Source: Hymenobacter sp. YIM 151858-1
GTDB taxonomy: Bacteria > Bacteroidota > Bacteroidia > Cytophagales > Hymenobacteraceae
DNA: 64,000 bases
NCBI RefSeq assembly: GCF_025979705.1
Contig: NZ_CP110138.1
Span: forward strand, 36,857-100,856
Direction of reading: 5' to 3'
How positions within the stretch are numbered: the first letter of the stretch is position 1; each line of letters begins with the position of its first letter. The translations under genes were made by a program, and so were the position numbers. A model generated the notes under the pieces. That model did not search any database. It saw only the letters and a list, made by a program, of their open reading frames with translations, and was not told the origin of the DNA. This document shows, in pieces, positions 24,825-34,108 of the stretch.

Positions 24825-26413
24825 CAGGCAGGTTGCGAATTGAGCGTATAGCGGGGACGAATTTTTTGAAGCAGGTAAGCGTCGCTCAGTTGCGTGTAGA
24901 AGCCTATTTGCCGGAGTTTGTACTTAAGGGCTTCCACGTTCTGGCTGAATGCCTGATGAGTGCGCAGGTCGGAGTCCTGAAAGCGGGGCAGGCTCAGGCC
25001 ATTGATGACAAGCCCGTAGCGCTGATGTAGATGCTCTGTGAATTCTTCGATGGAAACCGCCGTGCTGTAGTAAGTGTCGGCAGCATCATCGGCGCGCAGA
25101 ACGCTGATTTGGACCAGCGCCTCAAGCAGCCGGGTACCCAGCACGAAGCGACGTTTGTGGCGCCGGCTTTTGCCTTGGGCCAGCATGCCGTTTTCCGTGT
25201 TCTTTAGCAAAAGCGAATCCAGCAGGTTCGTATGGTAAAGCTGATGGAAAGCGCCGCGCACGTACAAGAACACGGCCATGTAGCGGTTTATGTCGTCCGT
25301 TTCCAAAGCCACCAGGTCATCCAGTGTCTTGTGAAGTTCGGGCGGAGTGCCTTTGTACACTTCGTTTAGTTGCTGACGGCAATGCGCCATAAAACCAGGC
25401 TCCTGCTCACTGATAGCAGTTACTGCCCGTTTCAGTCGCTCGGCAGCAGGTAGGTCACGGGCGTCAAAAGGCAGGGCAGCCAAGCTGTTGTTGATGGCAA
25501 ATACTGCGCGTATGTAATCGGGAAGGCTATTGTAGAACTGGGTGGCATCTTCCATCGCCAACTGGCCAGCTGCACTATCAGGCTCTTCCGTCACATCTAG
25601 CACAATATCAAGTGGGCGCTCAGGTGGGAGAGCACCAGTACTCACCAGTTCTGGCACGTAGCGGATAAGACGCAGCAGATATAAGCTGAGGTGAAACCCA
25701 GTCAGCGTTTTTAGATAGTCCAGTAGCACGTGCCGAGGGATTACACCCCGGTATTGCAACAGTCGATGCACATCATCGCAGTAGATGGTTGCTTCTTCGG
25801 GCAGAAGAGGACCTATTTTATCGAAGACTGGTTTGGCGTCGCCCGTGGCATCAGGCTGGGATTTCTGCACGACATCAATCATGCGGAGCAAACCCAGCGA
25901 GTCAATATCAAGCAGCTGGCTAGGACTTACGGTGCTAGATGTTTTATCCCAACCTTCACTCAGGTAGTTCTGCAACTCCTCGCGAACCGCTGGCCGCACT
26001 GACAGCATCGAGTAAACCTGGTCAGCTGAGTTGTAGTCGCGAGTGTTCTTCTGGTTGCGGATTCGGTAGCTAAAGAGGTGGATAGGCTTTAGAGATGTGA
26101 AAGTCTCTTTGTCAGGGCCTTGCCCCCGGTAAACCATGTCCATTAGGTTGGCCCGTAGCCAGCCGCGCACTGCCAGCGGGTTCTCGCGGATGCCACTGGC
26201 TTGGCCTGCTGCTTCCATGTCGGCAAATACCTGCATCAACTCCTTTTCTCCCACTTGCTTATTGGCCTGGCTCACCCGGCTTCTGGTGCGCCCGCCGTTG
26301 TGTTTAAGCAGCACATACAAGTTTACCAGCGTACGGTCCAGATTAATTTGCTTCGCATCAATGAAGAATATCTGCTCGTTGCGAAACGGCAGCTTGGGCA
26401 TCTTAATAGCCAT
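24824..26413 (-). CDS. 529-aa defence operon protein (MAD7-like), function unknown
   Basis: 529 residues, mostly helical, with no recognised catalytic motif. It starts MAIKMPKLPFRNEQIFFIDAKQINLDRTLVNLYVLLK. The middle holds repeated Leu-rich helices (LLDYLKTLTGFHLSLYLLRLIRYVPEL) and the end is basic. It lies 12 bp after the kinase gene, with a 1-base overlap to the ATPase gene. In MADS operons the protein between kinase MAD6 and ATPase MAD8 is MAD7, which is how I place it; I rely on gene order, not on a remembered sequence. Confidence 0.65.
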   Translation of the reverse strand: MAIKMPKLPFRNEQIFFIDAKQINLDRTLVNLYVLLKHNGGRTRSRVSQANKQVGEKELMQVFADMEAAGQASGIRENPLAVRGWLRANLMDMVYRGQGPDKETFTSLKPIHLFSYRIRNQKNTRDYNSADQVYSMLSVRPAVREELQNYLSEGWDKTSSTVSPSQLLDIDSLGLLRMIDVVQKSQPDATGDAKPVFDKIGPLLPEEATIYCDDVHRLLQYRGVIPRHVLLDYLKTLTGFHLSLYLLRLIRYVPELVSTGALPPERPLDIVLDVTEEPDSAAGQLAMEDATQFYNSLPDYIRAVFAINNSLAALPFDARDLPAAERLKRAVTAISEQEPGFMAHCRQQLNEVYKGTPPELHKTLDDLVALETDDINRYMAVFLYVRGAFHQLYHTNLLDSLLLKNTENGMLAQGKSRRHKRRFVLGTRLLEALVQISVLRADDAADTYYSTAVSIEEFTEHLHQRYGLVINGLSLPRFQDSDLRTHQAFSQNVEALKYKLRQIGFYTQLSDAYLLQKIRPRYTLNSQPA

Positions 26414-26425
26414 AGAGCGGGCAAA

Positions 26426-29400
26426 TTAGGCGGATAGCGCTGGTTGAGTGAACAGTTTCTTCTGCACCACAATCTTGTTATGGGGGTCAGCTTCTACTGT
26501 GTAATAGTCCCGGTGGTCACCCGTTACCAGCACCTGCCGGTAGGGCATGTTGGCCAGCAGGTTTTTGAAGAGCTGCAATTCCAGGAATCGACCCTTCATA
26601 TCATTGAGCGAAGGCTGGTAGCCTGCGCCGATATAAGTCAATAGCTCGAATAGGTCCAGGGAAATTTCCATTGACACGTGTGGCAGTGTCAGGTGACGGA
26701 ATACCAGGCGGTCAGGAAAATACTCGAGGTATTCCGTTCGCTTAGGTGGTACGCCAAGCCGAAGTTCAAAATCTGTAAGGGCGAATAGGCGATAAGTCAT
26801 TGCCACATTGTCTTTCTCACCCACCGATAGTACCAAATATTGCTCACTTATAAGCCTATTGGGGCATCGTTCCAGAATGGCAATGGCGTGCGCAATGCTC
26901 ATTCGTAGCTTCTGCAACTCCTCCTTCTGCTCTGTTTCGGAAGCCAGTAGAACTTTAGCGAATTGACCTACTGCCCGGTAGGGCAACCGTAAATCGGAGT
27001 CGAAGCGGCCCTCAAAGTATTGATGACGGGCCAGGAGCCGGTGTAAAGGGCGCTGCGGCGGGAGCTTGTCATCATCGGTCCAGGTATCGCGAAGTGCTAT
27101 TTTTTCGCGCTCTAACCAGCTTAACAAGTTGCCTTCCCGCTGACTGCTGAAAGACAGATAATCCCGCTCCTGAAGTGGATTGTAGTACAGATTGCGGTCG
27201 AGAGTGGGCAGGGCACGCTGACCTACATCGGTCAGGCGCACCAGGCTCACCAACCGGTCCCGGTTGCCGGCATCGTTGGCTTCGCTGTCGGGTAAGTTGA
27301 AGTAGTATTTCTCAAGCAGCGGCATTGCTTCGCCTGCAGCAGCCAGTGCTATAACATCCGCGCAGCTATGGTCGCGGGTTAGCCAGAAGGCCAGCAGCGA
27401 GCGTAGGTCCCGCATGGTCAGGTGAAGCTCACGGCGCAGGTGCACTGTGAGCAGCAGTCGTTCCATGCGCCGCAATACTTCGTCACCGGCATCAGGGTCG
27501 TTTAAGCTCTGAGCATTGTAGCGGATAAAGCATTGTTCTCGTACCGCACACGAGTTGCAGCCAGTCCAGAACTCGGGCTTTACCAGCGCTTTTATCTGGC
27601 GGCGGAAAATGCTTTGCTCGCCTGTTAGCTCGCTCAAACTCACGACGGAGCGCAAGTTCAAGTTTACCAGCAACAGGCCGCCTGGCAAATCGGTAATGCC
27701 TTCCTGATAGAAAAAGGACTCTACGGCCTTCTCCAAGGCCCCGAACTCAGCGCGGTGCGATTGGAGATATTCTACCAAGCGTCCCTCGTTGATGGCTATC
27801 AACCTACCAGCTGGTACCTGAGCGAAGTCACTGCGTCCGGCGAAAGGCGCCAAAAACTCATCGAGTACCTGGGTGTTTTCCTTGCTGCCTTCGTCCTGCG
27901 AGCCGTCGTAATTACTCTGGAACGGGATTCCCTGTAGTTCGAAGGACGCACCGTTTTTAGTAGTTTCATCCCGTTTGAAAGTCGTGGGAAACAGCTTCTG
28001 CGCTTGGTTTTCCAGCTTTTGGATGAAGGCAGTTTTGCCGTCGCCCGCATTCCCGGTGATGATGACCAGGCGGTATTTCGCCTGTAGAATGTCATTTATC
28101 AGCTTCGTGTCCAGGCGCGTTTCGATGTACGTCCGAACTGCAAACTCATCCAAGCCGCGGGTGCCGGCGTTCGTGTAGCGCGATTGGCTGAACAGCTTGT
28201 TGAGCTCGGTCACGAATTTCTCCGTGGTAATCGTTGCTGCGGGTACTGGCTGGTCAGCCAGCAAGCCTGGCAAGCCCAGCTGCTCCAACGCTTCCTGCAT
28301 CTCGCGCGCGGTGGCGAAACGGTCAGCTCGCTGGGGCTGCACTGCTTTGAAGAGCCAGTTGGCAAACCCATCCGACAGCTCCGGCCGCAAAGCCTTGGGG
28401 TGATGCGGTACACGGGTCATAATAGGCTTGCTGGCTTTGCCGTTAGCATCGGCCCAGGGGTGGCGCTTGCATACCAGCTCGAACAGCGTGATGCCCAAGG
28501 CAAAGGTGTCGCAGCTTTCATCCCAGCGCACACGCATTTGGTCCACTACCCGGTCGGGGGCAATGTAGAAGGAAGTGCCTACGTGGTCCTTGTCAGCAGC
28601 TTCCGAGGTAGCCACGTTGAAATCAATCAGCACGAACCGCTCGTTGCGGTGCCAGATGATGTTGCGGGGCTTGATGTCGCGGTGGAAAATTGGATTCGGA
28701 CGCTCGTGCAGGTAGCGTAGGGCCCCGGTCAATTCCTGTCCCAGCTGAAATATCAGTGGCAAGGGGAGACGTTGCTCTCCTTTCACGCCTCCTACGTAGT
28801 CGCCTAGGCAGTCGCCTTCCAGCAGCTCCATCAGAGTGAAGAATCGGCCCGTGGGTAATTCTCCATTCCACACGAACTTGACAATGTTGCGGTGGTTGAG
28901 GCCTTTCAGCGCATTGTACTCATCAAGTACCGTGCGGGTATTCACGCTCTCGTTGTACACCTTCATGGCACGCTCTTCACCTTGCAGCGTGTGTTTTACC
29001 TTCCACACTTCCGAGTAGCCGCCTTCTCCCAGTGGAGCCACAAAAAGGTAAGACTCCTGTTGGTCGCCCGCACGAATGCGGCCATCAGAGGCAGCCGGGG
29101 CCGGTGTGCTCGCAGGGGCAGGCGTGGTCAGGGTGCGCGTATTGCTTAGTCCCTGGTCAAGTTTGGCCAATACTTCGGTCATGGTTTGCAGCCGGTTGGC
29201 TGGCTGCAGTCGTACCATTTGGTCTACCAAGCTATCCACCCACTCGGGTAGGCCAGGTACCCGTCGCCCCGGTAGCTCTGAAGCAGGCAGTTGGCCCTGC
29301 CAATGGTCCAGGTCATGCCAGGAGTTGGGGAGGGCCCGTTCGCCGGTCAGGGTTTCGTACAGGGTCAGGCCGAGGCCGTACACATCGGTAGCTGCCGTAG

Positions 29401-30565
29401 CATCTGCCGGGCTGTCGTCTAGCTCGGTGGCGCGGTAGGGTAGGGCATCGGCATCATCGTCGGCTGCGGCAGGCAGCACCGTGATGCCTTCGCGCTGCGC
29501 GGCCCGGAAAAAGGCGCGACTAAAGTTTCCCAGGAAAGCGCCTGCTGCCGTCAGGTAGATATTTGCGGGCCGTACGTCGCGGTGGTACACGCCGGCGGCG
29601 TGGGCAGCTTGCAGGGCCAGTGCTACTTGGCGAATCAGGGCTAGTTTCTCGGGCAGGGAATAGGTGGCCCGGTCTAGCTCCGCAGCCAGGGTCTTCTCAT
29701 CCAGGTAGTCTGTTATCTCAAACAACTCTCCGCGCAGCTCGTCTGTGAGCATCTGCACGGTTAGCACGTGGGGAGCGGCCCCAATCTTTTGAAGCGCTTG
29801 GTATTGGTTTCGAATGACGCCTAGGCGAAACTCGCGGTCAGCAGGGCTCAAGCCATGTACATCAAGGCTATACGCGCGTACCCGCTTCTGGCCGGCCCCG
29901 TCGAGGCCGCGCGGCCGTACCAGGTACTCGGTGCAGTCGGCGCTTTGGGCCAGCACGTCCAGCACTTCATAGTCGGCCTCGAATAGTTTTGGCTCGGGCC
30001 GAGGCTCCTGGCTGAGGCCTGCAAGGAAAGCCGAAACGCCCTCCTGCAGGTCAGCTATTTTGCCCGGCGTGCTGCGGGCCGCGTCATGGTCTTGTAGGTA
30101 AGCCGTGAGCGACTGGTCAAGGGAAAACACCCGGCTGCCGGTGGCATCGGGTAGCTGACGCGACACCATGGAGGGGTCCGACAGCGTGATGGACGTTTCT
30201 ATCCAAGCCCGGCCCCAGGCTGCATTTTCCTGCTTGAGCCGGCTGGCCAGTACACTGGTTTTGAATCGCGCGCCGAGTAGGGGGCTTTTAAAGCTGCGGC
30301 CACTTACCCGCCAGGTGTGGTCGTCGCCAATCAGGTGCCCTCGCCAGTCTTTGTTTTCGAGGTGATAAAGCGCATGGGGGGCAACTACAATCAGGTCATA
30401 CTCCAGCATGTCCACCGCGTTGTTGCGGGGGTTGCGGTATACCAAGTTTACGTTGGGTACCAGCAGATACGTGTCTGGCAACTGGGCTTCTAGGAAATCT
30501 AGTAGCCGCTGCTCCCCGGCCTGTACTGCCCCCTCGTGGTGGGCTGGGTTGATGATTATTGCCAT
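26426..30565 (-). CDS. NERD / pseudokinase / Ser-Thr kinase / P-loop protein (PglW- and MAD6-like)
   Basis: 1379 residues. Residues 1-110 form a NERD nuclease-related domain (D57, E70-N-K72). Residues about 200-470 are a kinase fold with HRDVRPAN at 328 but no DFG (GNF instead), so probably a pseudokinase. Residues about 505-765 are an intact kinase: GEGGYSEVW at 513, K535, HRDIKPRN at 628, DFN at 648, GTSFYIAPD. A Walker A GNAGDGKT at 838-845 opens a C-terminal ATPase region with a Cys cluster (CNSCAVREQC). This layout is that of PglW of BREX type 2 and the MADS kinase. It overlaps the S gene by 10 bases. Confidence 0.85.
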   Translation of the reverse strand: MAIIINPAHHEGAVQAGEQRLLDFLEAQLPDTYLLVPNVNLVYRNPRNNAVDMLEYDLIVVAPHALYHLENKDWRGHLIGDDHTWRVSGRSFKSPLLGARFKTSVLASRLKQENAAWGRAWIETSITLSDPSMVSRQLPDATGSRVFSLDQSLTAYLQDHDAARSTPGKIADLQEGVSAFLAGLSQEPRPEPKLFEADYEVLDVLAQSADCTEYLVRPRGLDGAGQKRVRAYSLDVHGLSPADREFRLGVIRNQYQALQKIGAAPHVLTVQMLTDELRGELFEITDYLDEKTLAAELDRATYSLPEKLALIRQVALALQAAHAAGVYHRDVRPANIYLTAAGAFLGNFSRAFFRAAQREGITVLPAAADDDADALPYRATELDDSPADATAATDVYGLGLTLYETLTGERALPNSWHDLDHWQGQLPASELPGRRVPGLPEWVDSLVDQMVRLQPANRLQTMTEVLAKLDQGLSNTRTLTTPAPASTPAPAASDGRIRAGDQQESYLFVAPLGEGGYSEVWKVKHTLQGEERAMKVYNESVNTRTVLDEYNALKGLNHRNIVKFVWNGELPTGRFFTLMELLEGDCLGDYVGGVKGEQRLPLPLIFQLGQELTGALRYLHERPNPIFHRDIKPRNIIWHRNERFVLIDFNVATSEAADKDHVGTSFYIAPDRVVDQMRVRWDESCDTFALGITLFELVCKRHPWADANGKASKPIMTRVPHHPKALRPELSDGFANWLFKAVQPQRADRFATAREMQEALEQLGLPGLLADQPVPAATITTEKFVTELNKLFSQSRYTNAGTRGLDEFAVRTYIETRLDTKLINDILQAKYRLVIITGNAGDGKTAFIQKLENQAQKLFPTTFKRDETTKNGASFELQGIPFQSNYDGSQDEGSKENTQVLDEFLAPFAGRSDFAQVPAGRLIAINEGRLVEYLQSHRAEFGALEKAVESFFYQEGITDLPGGLLLVNLNLRSVVSLSELTGEQSIFRRQIKALVKPEFWTGCNSCAVREQCFIRYNAQSLNDPDAGDEVLRRMERLLLTVHLRRELHLTMRDLRSLLAFWLTRDHSCADVIALAAAGEAMPLLEKYYFNLPDSEANDAGNRDRLVSLVRLTDVGQRALPTLDRNLYYNPLQERDYLSFSSQREGNLLSWLEREKIALRDTWTDDDKLPPQRPLHRLLARHQYFEGRFDSDLRLPYRAVGQFAKVLLASETEQKEELQKLRMSIAHAIAILERCPNRLISEQYLVLSVGEKDNVAMTYRLFALTDFELRLGVPPKRTEYLEYFPDRLVFRHLTLPHVSMEISLDLFELLTYIGAGYQPSLNDMKGRFLELQLFKNLLANMPYRQVLVTGDHRDYYTVEADPHNKIVVQKKLFTQPALSA

Positions 30566-31917
30566 GCGGCTATTGCGGATTCAACGAGTTTAATAGCACT
30601 GGTCTCAAGCTCGTAAGCTTGATTGAACTGACGAGTATAGTCCGTAACGTGGCGAGTGACGTCCTCTACCAGCTTCTCGTAAATGGGCACTTGCAACTGC
30701 TCAATTTGACCGTTATCAATATGGAGCTGGCCAGTGCCGTAAGAAAGGCTTTTCAGAATGGCTTGGCCTTGCTTAGTCTTGAAATAAGCGAACAGGTAGG
30801 GGTTGTGGTTATCCGCTGCTGGCACAATACGAATCAGGTTGTTCGTTGCTGCTGCGCCTTCCAGAAACTTTGGAACGATGCTCACATACCCCATTGAGGA
30901 AAGGCTGCCCGAATCTTGTAGCGCCAGCCAGCCTTCTTCCAAGATATAATCCTGGAGCTTTGGTGTTTTGCGGGAAAGGAAGCTGTCAAATTTGGGACAA
31001 GTCTCCAGCAAATCTGTACCGCTCAGGAACACCACACCACGCTTAGCATCTGCTACTCGTATACGCTTGAAAATATCAGGCGTGAACACTCGCTCCGACA
31101 ATGAGCCGACTGATTTTAGGATAGCCGTTTTCCCTGCTTGCTGTAGAAAACGGTCGTAAGCAGTATGCTGAACCGTAGCGTCAAACCGCAGCCGCTGGTG
31201 AGCGAAGGAGGATGAACGTGCTACGTATTGTTGGGACTGCTCGAATGCTGGTAATACACCCTCCAGCAACTCTACGCCTAACCGCAAGGCTGAATTGGCA
31301 TTTTCGCGCAACTTAGCGGCCTGCTCAATCTTGTCATGTATTAGCTTCATCTGTTCTTGTGCCAACAGAGGAACAGGTAGATTAGCTATATGATGAGGCT
31401 CAATATGCTGTATTACGCCGCCATATGTGCCTTGTGTCATCATTGCGAATCCAGCATTAGATGCTAAGAAAGCATAGAGGTATCCACTAGGAATCTTTTT
31501 GTTTTTGGGAATGATACGAATCAAATCGTGCGTGCCGATTTGACCTTCGAAATCCTCATTCGTATAAACTGTGCGACCTATAGAGCCAGAGCAGGATACT
31601 AAAATCCAGCCTTTATGCATCATTAGGTTGGTTACTTTGCCAGTATGAACCTTAGACAAATAAGAGCCAGAAAGAGGCTCTGTTTTAGTCATATCTGAGG
31701 CTGTGATGTACGGGTAACCACGCTTTGGGTCATTGACATAGGTTCGCCGGAACCGATTGCCTAGGAAAATACGCTCTGAAGCATCAGATAACGACTCGTA
31801 ATCACCATATGCCTCAATAGCGAGTTGCGTATTACGTCCTTCACTTAAGTGGTAAGAAGCATCCAGACGTACCCCGGTTTCACCAAACCAAGCAGCTTTT
31901 GCACGTGCTATTTTCAT
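30556..31917 (-). CDS. hsdS: Type I specificity subunit (HsdS/MAD5-like)
   Basis: 453 residues with two target-recognition domains. Each is followed by a conserved helix, the first clearly as PLLAQEQMKLIHDKIEQAAKLREN, and TRD openings such as PYITASDMTKTEPLSGSYL and GVVFLSGTDLLETCPKFDSF. HsdS sets the bipartite DNA sequence methylated by HsdM. The start overlaps the hsdM stop in an ATGA. The TRDs give no readable target by eye. The gene is visibly AT-richer than the plasmid backbone, consistent with horizontal exchange of S subunits. Confidence 0.9.
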   Translation of the reverse strand: MKIARAKAAWFGETGVRLDASYHLSEGRNTQLAIEAYGDYESLSDASERIFLGNRFRRTYVNDPKRGYPYITASDMTKTEPLSGSYLSKVHTGKVTNLMMHKGWILVSCSGSIGRTVYTNEDFEGQIGTHDLIRIIPKNKKIPSGYLYAFLASNAGFAMMTQGTYGGVIQHIEPHHIANLPVPLLAQEQMKLIHDKIEQAAKLRENANSALRLGVELLEGVLPAFEQSQQYVARSSSFAHQRLRFDATVQHTAYDRFLQQAGKTAILKSVGSLSERVFTPDIFKRIRVADAKRGVVFLSGTDLLETCPKFDSFLSRKTPKLQDYILEEGWLALQDSGSLSSMGYVSIVPKFLEGAAATNNLIRIVPAADNHNPYLFAYFKTKQGQAILKSLSYGTGQLHIDNGQIEQLQVPIYEKLVEDVTRHVTDYTRQFNQAYELETSAIKLVESAIAAWQ

Positions 31918-34010
31918 AGTCCTTGGCTTTTGACAAATTCGTGATACGCAGTGCGAATTTTGGGTAAATCGTCGTCGAGCACTGGGGCTTTTTCGGTACG
32001 ATGCTTAAGCTTCTTCTCTCCGGTTTTGCCGTCTACACTCAAATAGGAGATGATTTTAGATTTGATAATCTCTGCTCCATCTTCGTCGCGCTCATACACA
32101 GGTACCCCTCGGCGGTCTTTGCCTACCTTATCAGCAATAGCCATAAACACGTCATAGTCATTACCGCCCCGGTCGTAAGCCAGACTGATTTCAGTGGGTG
32201 TAAGCTTCTGCAAAAACAGCAAGGAGGCTTGCACACCCACTTGGGGCAGAAAGGCCTCTACCGGCAAGTCTACCGAGGCAAGCAGACGGAATTTGCGGAG
32301 TATCCAAGCCCGAACATATTCGGTGTTTGGGTTGCCCAAAATACCGTCGGGCAACACAATGGCTAACCGGCCGCCAGGTTTCAGAAACTGGTAACAGCGG
32401 TCAATAAACAGAATTTCAGGGGGCTGGCTATTGGCAAGAGCCATTTTATCCCATCCCTGGTTATTGGCCAGCCGACGCCAAGTATGTCCAAGGTCAAACT
32501 CCTGTAGAATGCCCTTATCATTAATGGGAATCTTGGCTCCGAAGGGCGGATTCGAGAATATCAAATCGAAGCAGCCCAGGCCATTAGTGTAGTATTGTGG
32601 GTCAGTTTCTTCCGCGTCGCCGGCCTCTTCCACACTGCTGCGCACAGCTTCGTTGAAGGTCTTAATGTCGGGGAAGTTGCCTTTGGGGTACTCCAACGAG
32701 TTGAAGTGGAAGATATTGGCGTGGCCGTCGCCGGCCATCACCATGTTCATGCGGGCTGCACGTTTCAGGTCTGGGTCGAAGTCGATGCCAAACTGATACC
32801 GTTGAGCATAGGCCAGTACCTTTTCGTTCACGTCGGGCGAGTTGTACTTGTCGCGCAGCCATTCACCCTCCAGGTCCGGGTATAGCTCCTTGGCAATCTT
32901 TTGCCGCACGTGGTCGAGTACCATCACCAGGAAGCCTCCGCTGCCGCAGCTGGGGTCCAGCACCCGTTGGTCGGGCTGGGGGTCCAGCATTTCTACCATG
33001 GCCCGTACAATGTTGCGTGGTGTGAAGAACTGCCCCCGCTCCCGCTTCAGCGTCGTACCGACGATGGTTTCATAAGCCAGGCCTTTAACGTCGACGGTTG
33101 CATCTAGGAAGGAGTAACGAGCCAGCTCGGCCGCCACGTAGCCCAAGCCCCGGTCGGTCAGGCGGATTTCTTCGTTGCCTTCAAATACCTCCGCAAATTC
33201 GAGGGATTCCTTCATCTCAGCGAAGAGCTTTTTGATGCGCTCCGCCACGGCCGCCCGGCCTTCCTCCGAGTTGTTTTCTTTGATGCCCACCCAGAAGTAG
33301 CGGCGGTAGCTCTTGCCCTCTCGGGCGCAGATGTCTCGCCGCTTCTCGTCGTAGATTTTACAGAAAATCAGGTTTAACAGCTGCCAGAAAGCATCCTTCT
33401 GGCGTCCCTCGTTGCCGTAGATGTAATCGTGACAGGCGCGAAACGTGCGTACCAATGACTCGTTGGCCGGGCTCCGGCCGGTCATCTTATCCGAACGCTC
33501 CAGGTCGGCCAGAGACTCCCCAGCCCCCGGAAAGTCCGCCAACTCTTCGAACGTCACCGCATTCAGACTGCCGATTTTACGCTGAAAGAAGGTGAACACC
33601 GTGCCATTTGACCACAAGCCAAACTCGCAGTTTTCGGCGGCGCTAAGAGCATCCTGCAGCACCTGCCAGCCTTTTTTGGGGTCGTTGGGCTTGGTCTTTT
33701 CGTCGTTCACTACACACAGGCGAATCAGGTTCTCCTGCTTGTGGTCTTGGCCTGGACCAAACACAACCAACTCTACCCGCCGCTTCCACTTTTTGCCCTC
33801 ATCGGTGTCGCCCGTCACGGTGAAGTCGCGCGCCATGTCTTCTTTGTCGAAGCCATACTCTTCGAGCAGCATCAGAATCAGGGCTTGCAGGTTCTTCTCT
33901 TTGCCAGTCTCCTTGATGGGCTGGCCCGTGAGGCGGCATTGGGCAGTGCTTTCGTCTTCGGTCGAGTCGTCGGTCAGCAGGTCGGTTTCAGTCAGGTCGT
34001 CGGGTTGCAT
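31914..34010 (-). CDS. hsdM: Type I N6-adenine DNA methyltransferase (HsdM/MAD2-like)
   Basis: 698 residues. The SAM-binding motif DPSCGSGGFLVMVLDHVRQ lies near residue 352 and the catalytic NPPFGAKIP near 487, both hallmarks of gamma-class N6-adenine methylases. The N-terminal HsdM domain includes FTPRNIVRAMVEMLDPQPDQRVLDPSCG just ahead. The first 150 residues (a nuclease-like/DUF region with LMLLEEYGFDKEDMARDF and VVFGPGQDHKQENLIRLCVV) are of the type seen in large stand-alone type I methylases. No hsdR gene is present; self/non-self methylation must be read by the kinase/ATPase genes downstream. Confidence 0.9.
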   Translation of the reverse strand: MQPDDLTETDLLTDDSTEDESTAQCRLTGQPIKETGKEKNLQALILMLLEEYGFDKEDMARDFTVTGDTDEGKKWKRRVELVVFGPGQDHKQENLIRLCVVNDEKTKPNDPKKGWQVLQDALSAAENCEFGLWSNGTVFTFFQRKIGSLNAVTFEELADFPGAGESLADLERSDKMTGRSPANESLVRTFRACHDYIYGNEGRQKDAFWQLLNLIFCKIYDEKRRDICAREGKSYRRYFWVGIKENNSEEGRAAVAERIKKLFAEMKESLEFAEVFEGNEEIRLTDRGLGYVAAELARYSFLDATVDVKGLAYETIVGTTLKRERGQFFTPRNIVRAMVEMLDPQPDQRVLDPSCGSGGFLVMVLDHVRQKIAKELYPDLEGEWLRDKYNSPDVNEKVLAYAQRYQFGIDFDPDLKRAARMNMVMAGDGHANIFHFNSLEYPKGNFPDIKTFNEAVRSSVEEAGDAEETDPQYYTNGLGCFDLIFSNPPFGAKIPINDKGILQEFDLGHTWRRLANNQGWDKMALANSQPPEILFIDRCYQFLKPGGRLAIVLPDGILGNPNTEYVRAWILRKFRLLASVDLPVEAFLPQVGVQASLLFLQKLTPTEISLAYDRGGNDYDVFMAIADKVGKDRRGVPVYERDEDGAEIIKSKIISYLSVDGKTGEKKLKHRTEKAPVLDDDLPKIRTAYHEFVKSQGL

Positions 34011-34108
34011 GTGGGGGCTATTTACAGAGAGGCCATTCAGTGAGGGAATTCACCAGTGCCAAGTCGATAAATCATCATCTAGCAGCTGGTTTGGGCAGTA
34101 GGCCGATA

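Noticed and set aside
30556..34010. Ordinary type I restriction-modification system
   Set aside because: HsdM and HsdS are complete but no HsdR gene occurs in or near the operon.
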